Positions 23,905 through 32,871 are shown, numbered from the stretch's first letter. The stretch is DNA of 64,000 bases from Curtobacterium flaccumfaciens (GCF_013359815.1 NZ_JABMCF010000035.1:359617-423616); one strand, 5' to 3'. Notes: a model not told the origin generated them from the letters alone. Numbers and translations: made by a program.

Positions 23905-24783
23905 TCAGACGGCCGCGGGCTGCGAGGCGTCGAGGCGTGCGACGTCCTCCGGCCGCAGCCGCACGGTCGGCGCCGTGATCGAGTTCAGGATCGACTGCGG
24001 CCGCGACGCACCGGGGATCGGCACCACGACGTCGCTCTTCTGCAGCTCCCACGCCAGGGCGATGACCTGCGGGGTGACCCCACGGTCGCGGGCGATGTAC
24101 GCGAAGTCCTCGAACGCCGTGCCGAGGTCCGCCGCGCTCCCGATGCCACCGAGGGGGCTCCACGGCAGGAACGCGATGCCGAGCTCGTCGCACAGCTCGA
24201 GTTCCGGCTCGCTCGACCGGAACTTCGGCGAGTACTGGTTCTGCACCGACGCCAGGCGTCCGCCGAGCACCTCGTTCGCGGTGCGGATCTGGTCCGGGTC
24301 GGCGTTCGAGATGCCCGCCATCCGGATGACGCCCTCGTCGAGCAGCTCGGCGAGCGCCCCGATCGAGTCGGCGTACGGCACTGCCGGGTCGGGGCGGTGG
24401 AACTGGTACAGGCCGATCTGCTCGACGCCGAGCCGCTTCGCCGAGGCCTTCGCCGCCTCCTTCAGGTACTCCGGGTGCCCGTTCTGTGCCCAGTTGCCGG
24501 CTTCGGGGCGCAGGTGTCCGCCCTTCGTCGCGATGAGCACGTCCGAGGTGTCGTCGTGGAACTCCCGGACGGCCCGCGCGATGAGCTCCTCGTTGTGCCC
24601 CACCTCGTCGTGGCCGCCCAGGTGGTACGCGTCGGCGGTGTCGATGAGCGTGACACCGTTCTCGAGCGCTGCGTGGATCGTGGCGATGGACTGACGTTCG
24701 TCCGGTCGGCCCTCGATCGACATGGGCATCCCGCCCAGACCGATGGCACTGACGGACACGTCTCCGATGACTCGTTGCTTCAT
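23905..24783 (-). CDS. Aldo/keto reductase
   Basis: A 292-residue cytosolic NAD(P)H-dependent oxidoreductase with the AKR tetrad: Asp and Tyr in LIDTADAYH (near residue 47), Lys in IATKGG and His in YQFHRPD. The C-terminal IPGASRPQSILNSI segment is the phosphate-binding region of NADPH. It is unrelated in sequence detail to the fucose dehydrogenase earlier in the window. The substrate is unknown. Confidence 0.9.
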   Translation of the reverse strand: MKQRVIGDVSVSAIGLGGMPMSIEGRPDERQSIATIHAALENGVTLIDTADAYHLGGHDEVGHNEELIARAVREFHDDTSDVLIATKGGHLRPEAGNWAQNGHPEYLKEAAKASAKRLGVEQIGLYQFHRPDPAVPYADSIGALAELLDEGVIRMAGISNADPDQIRTANEVLGGRLASVQNQYSPKFRSSEPELELCDELGIAFLPWSPLGGIGSAADLGTAFEDFAYIARDRGVTPQVIALAWELQKSDVVVPIPGASRPQSILNSITAPTVRLRPEDVARLDASQPAAV

Positions 24784-24854
24784 CGGCCCAGCATGCGCCG
24801 GGGGTGCGCTCGCACGCCCAGGTGGTCACGCCGTGGCCGTGACCGACAGGCGGA

Positions 24855-24891
24855 CTGGAGGCGCGTGGCGGCCCCGCCTTCGCGCCTCCAG
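24855..24891. terminator. Hairpin of the CCTGGAGGC family
   Basis: Arms CTGGAGGCGCG (24855-24865) and CGCGCCTCCAG (24881-24891), with an inner GGCGG/CCGCC pair. It lies downstream of the minus-strand membrane protein gene. The arm matches the hairpin at 3775-3823. Confidence 0.6.
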
Positions 24892-24914
24892 GCCGGAACG
24901 CACACGCGTTCTCG

Positions 24915-24948
24915 GACAGGACACGCGTCGATCGACGCGTGTCCTGTC
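24915..24948. repeat. Perfect 34-bp palindrome without a loop
   Basis: Positions 24915-24931 are the exact reverse complement of 24932-24948. The centre is GTCGATCGAC. It lies 17 bases beyond the stop of the minus-strand gene at 24965, so it may be a terminator, but a zero-loop perfect dyad is also what a cruciform or protein-binding site looks like. Confidence 0.9.
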
Positions 24949-24964
24949 GGAAGCGTGGTGCCGG

Positions 24965-25432
24965 TCAGGCGCTGGCGGACACCGACGACGAGGCGGAACC
25001 ACTGTCGACGGCGTTCGCGAAGACGACCCCGCCCCACACGATGACGACGATCGCGAGCACGAAGCCGATCGCGGCGATCCACCACGACGGCTTCCGCCGG
25101 ATCCACGCGCCGATCGACAGCACGATCGTGGCGACCCCGATGACGAAGGCGCCACCGACCGCGATGGCCGCGCCACCGAAGTACCCGCCGGGCGTGCAGC
25201 CCGACGAGGCGTCGCACTCCGCCGTGGCCGAGGCGATCGCGACGATGCCGACGACCGCCGTGATCGCGGTCATGACGGCGCCGAACACCAGGAGCAGCAC
25301 CGTCGAGATCCGGTCGGCGAGCTTCGCCGGCGGGAACAGCGTGGTGCCACCGCGCTCCCACGCCGCGCGCTGCGCGTCCGTGGGGCCGGAGGAGGACTGC
25401 GGCGGAGGGCCGGGGACGTTGGACCAGGTCAT
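24965..25432 (-). CDS. Small integral membrane protein of unknown function
   Basis: A 155-residue protein. A Pro/Ser-rich cytoplasmic start of about 40 residues is followed by four hydrophobic helices (about 45-68, 84-107, 112-117 with its extension, and 119-140) and a Ser/Ala-rich end. Two cysteines (AECDASSGCTPGG) lie in the first extracytoplasmic loop and could form a disulfide. I recognise no family function. The ATG at 25432 lies 7 bases after TAGGAC, so it may be leaderless. Confidence 0.75.
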   Translation of the reverse strand: MTWSNVPGPPPQSSSGPTDAQRAAWERGGTTLFPPAKLADRISTVLLLVFGAVMTAITAVVGIVAIASATAECDASSGCTPGGYFGGAAIAVGGAFVIGVATIVLSIGAWIRRKPSWWIAAIGFVLAIVVIVWGGVVFANAVDSGSASSSVSASA

Positions 25433-25442
25433 GCGTGCAGTC

Positions 25443-26315
25443 CTACCGCGCCTCGACCCCGAACGCCTGTGCGAGCCGCTGGATCTTCTGCGCCCGACCG
25501 AGCCGTGGCAGGTCGGAACCGTCGCGGATGACCCGGCCGCGGGCCTCGAAGTCGTCCAGGAAGTCCTGCGCCCAGGCGACGTCGGTCGGCGTGGGGGAGA
25601 TGACCTCGTTGATGACGGGGAGCTGCTCGGTGTCCAGGCAGAGCTTGCCGGTGAGGCCGAGCGACACGGCCACCTGCGACTGCTCGCGGAGGATCGGGTG
25701 CGACGAGCCGACCGTGGGGCCGTCGATCGGGCCCGGCAGGTCGCCGACGCGCGAGGCGACGACCAGCTTCGACCGCGGGTACGCCATCGCGAGCGTGTCG
25801 GCGCTGGTCCCGGTGTCGCGGCGGTAGTCGCCGGAACCGAAGGCCAGGCGGAACGCGCCCTGCGCCTTGGCGATCGACACGGACTCCTCGATGCCCAGGG
25901 CCGACTCGACCAGGGCGATCACCGGCGTCTGGCCACCGAGCCGGTGCCAGGTGTCGGTGACCTGGGCGGGGGACTCGGTCTTGGCGAGCATGACGCCCTG
26001 CAGCCCGGGAAGGCCGCGGAGCTCCTCGACGTCGTCCGCCCAGAAGTCCGTCGTGACGTCGTTGATGCGCACCCAGGCCTCGCCACCGCCGGCCAGCCAG
26101 GCGGCGACGCCCTGCCGGGCCGAGGGCTTCGCGGCGGGGTCGACGGCGTCCTCGATGTCCAGGATGATCTGGTCGGCGCGGGAGCGCTGGGACTTGTCGA
26201 ACCGGTCGGTGGCGGTGCCGGAGACCAGCAGCCACGACCGTGAGATCTCGGCGGGGACCGATCGACGCCGGTTCGGCGTGGGGGCGGACGGAGCGGTGCG
26301 GTCGTCGATGGCCAT
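25443..26315 (-). CDS. HpcH/HpaI aldolase / citrate lyase beta-like protein
   Basis: A 290-residue TIM-barrel lyase of the CitE-like group, which cleaves or forms C-C bonds on CoA thioesters such as malyl- or citramalyl-CoA. Seen are the metal and substrate positions LDIEDAVDP (near residue 50), the glutamate in ALVESALGI (near 137), FGSGDYRRD (near 160) and the C-terminal GKLCLDTEQLPVINE. The ATG at 26315 is taken as the start; the reading frame continues upstream without a better one. The substrate is not evident from neighbours. Confidence 0.83.
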   Translation of the reverse strand: MAIDDRTAPSAPTPNRRRSVPAEISRSWLLVSGTATDRFDKSQRSRADQIILDIEDAVDPAAKPSARQGVAAWLAGGGEAWVRINDVTTDFWADDVEELRGLPGLQGVMLAKTESPAQVTDTWHRLGGQTPVIALVESALGIEESVSIAKAQGAFRLAFGSGDYRRDTGTSADTLAMAYPRSKLVVASRVGDLPGPIDGPTVGSSHPILREQSQVAVSLGLTGKLCLDTEQLPVINEVISPTPTDVAWAQDFLDDFEARGRVIRDGSDLPRLGRAQKIQRLAQAFGVEAR

Positions 26316-26482
26316 GCCCCGTTGGTACCACACCGGACGGGGCTGCCGTCGGATCGGGCGCGCCGCACGTCGGGTCGGACGGCGGCGCGCGTCGGGCCGC
26401 ACGGCGGTCACGTCCGTGCGGAAACCCCGAAACCTCGGTTCATTGCCAGAGAGGCCGTCCGGTTCCGCCTACAGTGTCGGAT

Positions 26483-29400
26483 GTGTGGCGAGCGGACAGG
26501 GTGACCGACGGTGAGGACGACGTGAACGACGACGTCCCCGTCGAGGGTGCCCGCGCGCGCCCCGACGACGATCGAGACGAGCAGCAGGACGTGGACCAGG
26601 AACGGACCGACGACGAGCCGGACCGCACGCTCCGCCCGGAGCTGCAGATGACGAGCCCGCAGGCGATCAGCCTCGGCGACCCGCGGCTGCAGGCCGGCAA
26701 CGCGGCCGAACCGACGTGGGACGGCTGGCGCACCCAGCTGACCGGTGTCGGCGGCACGAGCCCGCTCACGCACTTCAGCGACCACCCGCGCGCCCGCATC
26801 GAGCTCTCGACCACCCACCCGGGCGGTCTCGCGCAGTTCATCACCGGCAAGACGACCCTGCTGTCGAGCCTGATCCGCGACGAGGTGGCGCTCCGTGCCG
26901 CCCGCGTGGCCGCCGGACACGTCGAGGCGAAGGGCACCGAGCTCGCCACCGTGCGCGGCATCGACGCCGTGAAGCTCGGCATCGGCATGGCCGACTGGAA
27001 GCACGGCGACGAGCAGTTCCGCGGCCCGGTGCTCCTGCGTCCCCTGGCGATCCGCCGGCACGGACGCGACTTCGAGGTGCGCCTGCTCGGCGAACCGGTG
27101 CTCAACCCGGGCCTCGCCGACGCGCTGCACGAGCAGTTCGGGGTCATCCTCGACGCGCAGTCCTTCGTGGCCCTCGCGCAGCAGGACGGCTCGTTCACGC
27201 CGAACCCCGTCATCGACCGCCTGCGCGGCCTGACCGCGCACATCCCCGGCTTCTCGGTGCACGCACGCCTCGTGGTGTCCACCTTCGCCGAGGTCGCGAC
27301 CGGCATGGTCGAGGACACCGGCGACCTGTCGCACCCCGTGCTCGACGCCCTCGCCGGCAACCCGAGCGCGAAGTGGCAGGTCGAACAGTCGTACCACCCG
27401 GTCGAGCAGACCCCGTCGGACGAGCGCAGCCCGGAGACCGACACGCTCCTGCTCGACGCCGACGACGAGCAGGAGAACGTGATCGCGCAGATCACGGCCG
27501 GCAACTCCATCGTCGTGAAGACCCTTCCAGGCACCGGCGGCACGCAGACCATCGTGAACGCCCTGGGCGGCCTGGTCGCCGCGAACAAGCGCGTGCTCGT
27601 CGTGAGCCCGCGCCGCGCCACCCTGCGGGGCATCGCCGCCCGCTTCGGCGAGGTCCAGCTGCCCGGGGTCGCGGTCACGCCGTCGACCCTGCGCCGTGAC
27701 GTCGTCCGTGCGATCGCCCGGAACGAGAAGGCCGCGCGTCCGAACCTCCGCGAGGTCGACGACGCCCTGGTCCGCCTGCGCAAGGTGCTCAAGGACTACC
27801 GCGGCTCGCTCACCCGCAAGGACCCCGACTTCGGCGTCTCGGTGCTCGACTGCCTGGTGGAGCTGTCGCGCCTGTCGCTGCTGCCCGTCGCCCCGTCGAC
27901 CACCGCGCGCCTGTCGAAGCAGTCCGTCGCCTCGATGGTCGAGGGCCGCTCGCGCGTCGCCGAGACGATGGTCAGCGCTGCGAACCTCGGTGAGTTCCGC
28001 TACGGGCCCGACGACTCGCCCTGGTACGGCGCGAAGTTCGGTTCGAGCGACGGTGCCCAGCGTGCGCACCGCATCGCGAAGGACCTCGACGCCGACGGCC
28101 TGCCGACCCTGCTCCGCCGCGCCCACGACCTGGTGAGCTCGACGCACATGCGCCAGTTCACGACGATCAACGAGCTCGGCATCTACCTGCGCCTGCTCAC
28201 CGAGATCCGCGACACGCTCGACCGCTTCCTGCCGGTGGTCTTCGACCGCTCGGTGTCCGAGCTCGTGGCCGCCACCGCCCCCCGCGGCGAGGGCGCTCCG
28301 ATGTCGTCGACGAACCGTCGCCGGCTCAAGAAGCTCGCCCGCGAGTACGTCCGTCCGGGCGTGCACGTGTCCGACCTGCACGAGGCCCTGACCCGCGTCC
28401 AGCAGCAGCGGGTGCTCTGGCAGCGCTACGTCGCCGCCGGCGTGAACCCCGAGGTGCCCACGGGCATCGCCGACGTCCAGGTGCTGTTCTCGAACGTCGC
28501 CGAGGACCTCGCGCGCCTCGACGAGCCGCTGGGCCGCACCGAGCGTGACCGCCAGCTCGCGAACACCCCGGTCGACCAGCTCGTCCCGACCATCGCCGAG
28601 CTCGCCGCCGAGTCCGACGTCCTGCACAACCTGCAGGAGCGCACCGAGCTCATGCAGACCCTGCGCGACCTGCAGCTCGAGCCGCTCATCACCGACCTGG
28701 CGAACCGGCACGTGCCGGACGTGCAGGTGCCGGCCGAGCTCGAGCTCGCCTGGTGGCAGTCCGCCCTCGAGACCATGCTCGAGTCCGACCGGGCGCTGCT
28801 CGGCGCCAACACCGACATGCTCGACCGGGTCGAGGCCGACTTCCGCCTGGTGGACGACGCCCACGCGGCCGGGGTCTCCCAGGGCCTCGCGTGGCAGCTC
28901 GCCGAGAACTGGAAGGTCGGTCTCGTCGACTGGCCCGAAGAAGCGACCGCGCTCAAGACCCAGCTCCGCGACGGCGCGATCACCTCGCGCCTGCTGCAGG
29001 ACTCCGCACCGCACCTGTCCCGGTCGATCGCACCCGTCTGGCTCGCCAGCCCGTACGAGGTGCCCCAGATCGCCGACACGATGCCCTTCGACACCGTGAT
29101 CCTGGTCGACGCCGGCGCCGTGACGATCGCCGAGACCGTCGGTGCCGTCCGACGTGCCCGGCAGACCGTCGTGTTCGGCGACCCGGTCACCCAGACGCCG
29201 TCGCCGTTCCGCATCGCCGTGGACCCCGAGCACCGGGCGCTGCAGGTCGACGAGGGCACGCTCGACGCGTTCCACGCCGACTCCGCCCTGGCGAAGCTGT
29301 CCACCCTGCTGCCGACCCTGTCACTGTCGCGGTCGTACCGCGCCGGCGGCGAGGACCTGGCCGAGCTCGTGAACCGTCGCTTCTACGGCGGCAAGATCGA

Positions 29401-30328
29401 GTCCCTGCCGTGGGCCGGCTCGTTCCTCGGCCACGGCTCGATCGCGCTCGACTACGTCAGCGACGGCAAGGCCGTGCCCGACCCCGAGTCCGGTGCCGTC
29501 GAGAGCGTCGACGCCGAGGTGGACCGCGTGGTCCGGCTCGTCATCGACCACGCCCGCACCCGTCCGACCGAGTCGCTCATGGTCATCACCGCGTCGGCGA
29601 AGCACGCCGTGCGCGTCGAGCAGGCCGTGCTGACCGCCGCCCAGGGCCACAAGGACCTGACCGAGTTCGTCATCGGCGACCGTGCCGAGCCGTTCATCGT
29701 GGCGACGCTCGAGCAGTCGGTGGCGCAGAGCCGCGACCGTGTCGTGTTCTCCATCGGCTACGGCCGCACCCCGCACGGCCGCGTGCTCCGCGACTTCGGT
29801 CCGCTCGGCAAGCCCGGCGGCGAGCGGCTGCTGGCGGTCGCCATGACCCGTGCGCGTCGCTCGATGGTCATCGTCACCTGCTTCCAGCCGTCGGACATCG
29901 AGGCCGAGCGCATGGGCCACGGCACCGTCGCCCTCGCCGAGATCCTGGCCGAGGTGCGTGCCCGCACCACCGCCGAGTACGTGCCGGACGACTCCGACCC
30001 GCTGCTCGTCGACCTGGCCCGGCGCCTCGAGATGCGTGGCATCCCGGTCGCGCTCGGACACCGCGGCAAGCTCGGCCTCGTCGCCGCGCACGGCGGGGTC
30101 TGCGTCACGATCGAGACCGATGCGTCGCTCGTCAAGGGATCGCTGCGCGAGTCCCTGCGCCTGCGCCCCGAGGTCCTCCGCCGACTCGGCTGGCACTACG
30201 TGCGCGTGCACGCGTTCCAGCTGTTCTCCGACCCGGACCGCGTCGCCGACACCGTCGCGTCCGTGCTCGGGGTCGACCGCGGCGCCACGCAGGAGATCTC
30301 GATCCCGCCGATCCCCGCGCGCCGATGA
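26483..30328 (+). CDS. DUF4011 / superfamily-1 helicase-like protein with degenerate ATPase motifs
   Basis: About 1,281 residues. An acidic N-terminal tail precedes a DUF4011 region (about 55-330), then a UvrD/Dna2-like helicase core. The Walker A place reads LPGTGGTQT near residue 350 (usual GPPGTGKT/S), so the lysine is Gly. The Walker B place reads ILVDAGAV near 873 (usual DEAS), so the catalytic Glu is Gly. Motif III is GDPVTQTPSPF. The arginine regions SRSYRAGGEDL and GGERLLAVAMTRARR near the C-terminus are retained. The last 90 residues (IETDASLVKGS ... LRRLGWHYVRVHAF) resemble the MTES_1575 nuclease-like fold. It is probably a non-hydrolysing helicase relative. The start GTG 26483 is chosen because TACAGT (26470-26475) precedes it by 7 bases; GTG 26522, with a GAGG site, is the alternative. 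Confidence 0.8.
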   Translation: MWRADRVTDGEDDVNDDVPVEGARARPDDDRDEQQDVDQERTDDEPDRTLRPELQMTSPQAISLGDPRLQAGNAAEPTWDGWRTQLTGVGGTSPLTHFSDHPRARIELSTTHPGGLAQFITGKTTLLSSLIRDEVALRAARVAAGHVEAKGTELATVRGIDAVKLGIGMADWKHGDEQFRGPVLLRPLAIRRHGRDFEVRLLGEPVLNPGLADALHEQFGVILDAQSFVALAQQDGSFTPNPVIDRLRGLTAHIPGFSVHARLVVSTFAEVATGMVEDTGDLSHPVLDALAGNPSAKWQVEQSYHPVEQTPSDERSPETDTLLLDADDEQENVIAQITAGNSIVVKTLPGTGGTQTIVNALGGLVAANKRVLVVSPRRATLRGIAARFGEVQLPGVAVTPSTLRRDVVRAIARNEKAARPNLREVDDALVRLRKVLKDYRGSLTRKDPDFGVSVLDCLVELSRLSLLPVAPSTTARLSKQSVASMVEGRSRVAETMVSAANLGEFRYGPDDSPWYGAKFGSSDGAQRAHRIAKDLDADGLPTLLRRAHDLVSSTHMRQFTTINELGIYLRLLTEIRDTLDRFLPVVFDRSVSELVAATAPRGEGAPMSSTNRRRLKKLAREYVRPGVHVSDLHEALTRVQQQRVLWQRYVAAGVNPEVPTGIADVQVLFSNVAEDLARLDEPLGRTERDRQLANTPVDQLVPTIAELAAESDVLHNLQERTELMQTLRDLQLEPLITDLANRHVPDVQVPAELELAWWQSALETMLESDRALLGANTDMLDRVEADFRLVDDAHAAGVSQGLAWQLAENWKVGLVDWPEEATALKTQLRDGAITSRLLQDSAPHLSRSIAPVWLASPYEVPQIADTMPFDTVILVDAGAVTIAETVGAVRRARQTVVFGDPVTQTPSPFRIAVDPEHRALQVDEGTLDAFHADSALAKLSTLLPTLSLSRSYRAGGEDLAELVNRRFYGGKIESLPWAGSFLGHGSIALDYVSDGKAVPDPESGAVESVDAEVDRVVRLVIDHARTRPTESLMVITASAKHAVRVEQAVLTAAQGHKDLTEFVIGDRAEPFIVATLEQSVAQSRDRVVFSIGYGRTPHGRVLRDFGPLGKPGGERLLAVAMTRARRSMVIVTCFQPSDIEAERMGHGTVALAEILAEVRARTTAEYVPDDSDPLLVDLARRLEMRGIPVALGHRGKLGLVAAHGGVCVTIETDASLVKGSLRESLRLRPEVLRRLGWHYVRVHAFQLFSDPDRVADTVASVLGVDRGATQEISIPPIPARR

Positions 30329-30612
30329 GCCGCCGGGCCTCGCGGCCCGCCGGTCCGGTGACGCCGGAGACGGACCAGCTGGTGGGCACGTGGACGCGAG
30401 TCGACGACGCGTCGTCAGCCGCGCCTCCCGTCCGTCCCGCCGCTGACGGAGGCGAGACGGCGGACCAGCCGGGAGGCCCGGTGCGGCGCCGCAGACGCGT
30501 CACCACCCAGCCGGTGGCGGGCTACGACCCGACGCCGCCGCCGGAACCGGCGCGACACCGCGACGGTGAGAACGACGACCAGCTCCGGCGCGACGTCCCA
30601 CCGCACTGGTAA
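30325..30612 (+). CDS. Small basic Pro/Arg-rich protein coupled to the helicase-like gene
   Basis: A 95-residue protein. The first part is Ser/Arg/Pro-rich, an RRRRR stretch lies near residue 55, and it ends ENDDQLRRDVPPHW. I recognise no domain and expect it to be mostly disordered. The ATG overlaps the helicase-like stop (ATGA), which argues for translational coupling and a functional link. It sits in a longer shadow frame, so it is easily missed. The following pgsA-like gene appears to have its own promoter. Confidence 0.65.
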   Translation: MSRRASRPAGPVTPETDQLVGTWTRVDDASSAAPPVRPAADGGETADQPGGPVRRRRRVTTQPVAGYDPTPPPEPARHRDGENDDQLRRDVPPHW

Positions 30613-30630
30613 CCGGTAGCCTGGCCCGTG

Positions 30631-31215
30631 ATGACTGACACCGCGCGACAGCGCCCCGACTGGCAGACCTGGCCGAACCTGATCACGCTGTTCCGCCTCG
30701 TGCTGATCCCGGTGTTCATCGGCCTCGTCGTCGCTGGCCACCCGGGGTGGGCGCTCGTCGCCCTCGTCGTGATCGGCGTGAGCGACTGGGCGGACGGCTT
30801 CATCGCCCGCAAGTTCGACCAGGGATCCAAGCTCGGCAAGGCCATCGACCCCGTCGCCGACCGCCTCGCCATCATCGCGATCGTGCTGTCGCTGGTGCTC
30901 GTCGGCCTGCTGCCCTGGTGGGTGGTGGCCGTCGTCGTGCTCGTCGACCTGGTCCTCGTCGTCCTGTCGAGCGTGCTGTTCCACGGCAACCCGGACCTCG
31001 ACGTCACGTGGACGGGCAAGATCCGCTCGGCCCTGCTGTTCGTCGGGCTGCCGGTGCTGCTGTTCTCCGCAGTGCACACCGTCGACGAGAACGCGCCGTG
31101 GGTCCGGGTCGTGGCCCTGGTGTTCGTGTACCTCGGCACCGCGGGGCACGTGCTCGCCGGCGCGCAGTACGCCGTCGCGATGTTCGCGAAGCGTCGCGCG
31201 GTCCCCGCCGCCTGA
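30631..31215 (+). CDS. CDP-alcohol phosphatidyltransferase (PgsA-like)
   Basis: A 194-residue membrane enzyme with the family motif D-x2-D-G-x2-A-R-x(8)-G-x3-D-x3-D, here SDWADGFIARKFDQG followed by GKAIDPVADR (near residues 47-72). About five hydrophobic helices follow. It most likely transfers a phosphatidyl group from CDP-diacylglycerol to glycerol-3-phosphate or a related alcohol; cardiolipin synthase is an alternative for actinobacteria. TAGCCT (30617-30622) lies just upstream, giving a leaderless start at ATG 30631 or GTG 30628. Confidence 0.85.
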   Translation: MTDTARQRPDWQTWPNLITLFRLVLIPVFIGLVVAGHPGWALVALVVIGVSDWADGFIARKFDQGSKLGKAIDPVADRLAIIAIVLSLVLVGLLPWWVVAVVVLVDLVLVVLSSVLFHGNPDLDVTWTGKIRSALLFVGLPVLLFSAVHTVDENAPWVRVVALVFVYLGTAGHVLAGAQYAVAMFAKRRAVPAA

Positions 31216-31224
31216 CGCCCCCCG

Positions 31225-31296
31225 CGCAAAACACCGGTGTTCACGCTGCGCACCGCGGTTTGCGGGGGTGCAGAGCGGGAACACCGGTGTCTTGCG
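31225..31296. repeat. ACACCGGTGT palindromic element, copy 1 (bidirectional terminator-like)
   Basis: Seventeen-bp arms with one mismatch (31225-31241 and 31280-31296), each containing the self-palindrome ACACCGGTGT, flank a central CACCGCGGTTTGCG. A second copy lies at 39671-39740. Both sit between convergent genes, here pgsA-like and mscL. Confidence 0.85.
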
Positions 31297-31308
31297 ACGA
31301 CGCCGGAG

Positions 31309-31803
31309 CTAGAGCTTCGTCGAGCCGCCGATGCCGGGCCCCTCGGGAGCGTTCGACGGGGCGATGTGCGCCCCCGTGCTGGTCGCGCCGCCGTTCTGCG
31401 GGCGGAGCAGGTCGCGGATCTCGAGCAGCACCTCGACGTCGGTCGGGGGCACGTCCTGCGGGGTCTGCTCCTCGTCGTTCTTGACGCGCTCGAACGCCAC
31501 CTTCTTCAGGTGGTTGACGGGCACGACGAGCGCGAAGTACACGACCGCGGCGACGATGACGAAGTTCAGGACGGCGCCGATGATCGCGCCGAACAGGATC
31601 TTCGCGTCCCCGCCGGAGACCGTCGGGATGTGGACGATGAGCGCCTTGTCCAGGCTCGACGCGTTGAACACCGCACCGATGAGCGGGTTGATGAGGCTGG
31701 TGACGATCGTGCTGACGATCGCGGTGAACGCCGCACCGATGACGACTGCGACGGCCAGGTCGATGACGTTGCCGCGGAGCAGGAACTCCTTGAAGCCCTT
31801 CAT
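31309..31803 (-). CDS. mscL: Large-conductance mechanosensitive channel MscL
   Basis: A 164-residue MscL subunit, a pentameric membrane channel that opens under tension to release solutes during hypo-osmotic shock. The N-terminal MKGFKEFLLRGNVIDLAVAV amphipathic helix and pore-lining TM1 (GAAFTAIVSTIVTSLINPLI) are clear, as is TM2 (AIIGAVLNFVIVAAVVYFAL near residue 75). The C-terminal bundle and tail are longer than in E. coli (136 residues). The ATG at 31803 has GGAAGGAG upstream. Confidence 0.96.
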   Translation of the reverse strand: MKGFKEFLLRGNVIDLAVAVVIGAAFTAIVSTIVTSLINPLIGAVFNASSLDKALIVHIPTVSGGDAKILFGAIIGAVLNFVIVAAVVYFALVVPVNHLKKVAFERVKNDEEQTPQDVPPTDVEVLLEIRDLLRPQNGGATSTGAHIAPSNAPEGPGIGGSTKL

Positions 31804-31880
31804 GCGAGGGTCTCCTTCCGGGTCGAGGACGGCCGCCGAGTGGCGACGCGCCCCAACCTATCCGGAGAGCGCAGACCGCG

Positions 31881-32171
31881 TCAGGACGCGGCGGGCTTCG
31901 AGCCGCTGGGCTTCGACTCGGCCTTCTTCGCCGGCTCGGACTTCTTCGGCTCGGACTTCGCGGGGGTGCTCGACGAGCCCTCGGACTTCGGGGCCGGGCG
32001 CGAGTCGGTGCGGTAGAAGCCGCCGCCGTTGAAGGTCACGCCGACCGGGGAGAACACCTTCCGCAGGACGCCGCCGCAGACCGGGCACTCCGTCAGGGTG
32101 GCGTCGGAGAAGGACTGCTTGATGTCGAACGCGTTGTCGCACTCGGTGCAACGGTACGAGTAGGTGGGCAC
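31881..32171 (-). CDS. FmdB-family zinc-ribbon protein
   Basis: A 96-residue protein whose first 45 residues form a putative zinc ribbon (CTEC near residue 8 and CPVC near 29, four cysteines). A conserved VGVTFNGGGFYRTDSR segment and a low-complexity Lys/Ser/Pro/Ala tail follow. FmdB-like proteins are annotated as regulatory, with an unproven role. The start is GTG at 32171, giving the family-typical PTYSYRCTEC; the longer upstream reading overlaps the cyclo-ligase gene. It starts 1 base after the cyclo-ligase stop, so the two form one operon. Confidence 0.88.
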   Translation of the reverse strand: MPTYSYRCTECDNAFDIKQSFSDATLTECPVCGGVLRKVFSPVGVTFNGGGFYRTDSRPAPKSEGSSSTPAKSEPKKSEPAKKAESKPSGSKPAAS

Positions 32172-32172
32172 G

Positions 32173-32757
32173 TCAGCTCCGGAACGTGATGATGCGCGAC
32201 GGCGTGATGATGCCGTCAACGGGTTCGTCGTGGGGTTCGCGCGGGACCTCGTCGAGGTACTCCGCGTCGAAGATCACAGCATAGACGGGCGGACGGTTCG
32301 CCATGGACCCGAGGGTCTTGTCGTAGTAGCCGCGCCCCCAGCCCATGCGGACGCCGTCGTGCCCGACCGCCGCCGCCGGGGCGAGGATCGCGTCGACGTC
32401 GTTGATCGCGAGCGGGGACAGGACCTCGCCGACGACCTCGGGCAGGCCGAGCAGGCTCTCGGTCTCGCTCTCACCGTCGCCCACGGCCCAGTCGAGCAGG
32501 CCGTCCTCGCGGGTGATCGGCAGCAGCACGCGGATGCCCTGCCCGAACGCCCAGTTCAGGAACGGCCGGACGTTCGGCTCGTCCGGTGCGGACAGGTACA
32601 GGGCGAGGGACGTCACCTGGCGCTCCTCGACGAAGCGCTGCAGGGTCGCGGTCAGGGTCTCGGTGTCCGCGTCGCGTTCGGTCGTGGTCCGGGTGCGCCG
32701 CCGCTGCCGGAGTTCGGCTCGCAGGGCGCGCTTCTCGTTCCCGAGATCGGCGATCAT
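32173..32757 (-). CDS. 5-formyltetrahydrofolate cyclo-ligase
   Basis: A 194-residue enzyme that converts 5-formyl-THF to 5,10-methenyl-THF with ATP. The family signature MGWGRGYYDKTL is near residue 142, with the ATP-binding basic N-terminus (KRALRAELRQRRR) and the PAAAVGHDGVR loop. Length is typical. The ATG at 32757 lies 7 bases after TAGACT (32770-32765), so the mRNA is probably leaderless. It is followed by the fmdB-like gene with no gap and is divergent from galU, with about 115 bases between the starts. Confidence 0.93.
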   Translation of the reverse strand: MIADLGNEKRALRAELRQRRRTRTTTERDADTETLTATLQRFVEERQVTSLALYLSAPDEPNVRPFLNWAFGQGIRVLLPITREDGLLDWAVGDGESETESLLGLPEVVGEVLSPLAINDVDAILAPAAAVGHDGVRMGWGRGYYDKTLGSMANRPPVYAVIFDAEYLDEVPREPHDEPVDGIITPSRIITFRS

Positions 32758-32871
32758 GCGCAGGAGTCTACCGAGGGGCACGGTTGCGGCTTCCCGCCGG
32801 GAACACGCGGGGTCCCGTGTCCCCCGGAGCGACGACATGCCCTCGAAAGGGGGATCGGATACGGTCTGAGC

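Noticed and set aside
26845..26862. GKTT in the helicase-like protein as a P-loop
   Set aside because: The residue five positions before GK is not glycine and the segment aligns with the DUF4011 region, where homologues read AGRPTRLS-like sequence; it is not a Walker A motif.
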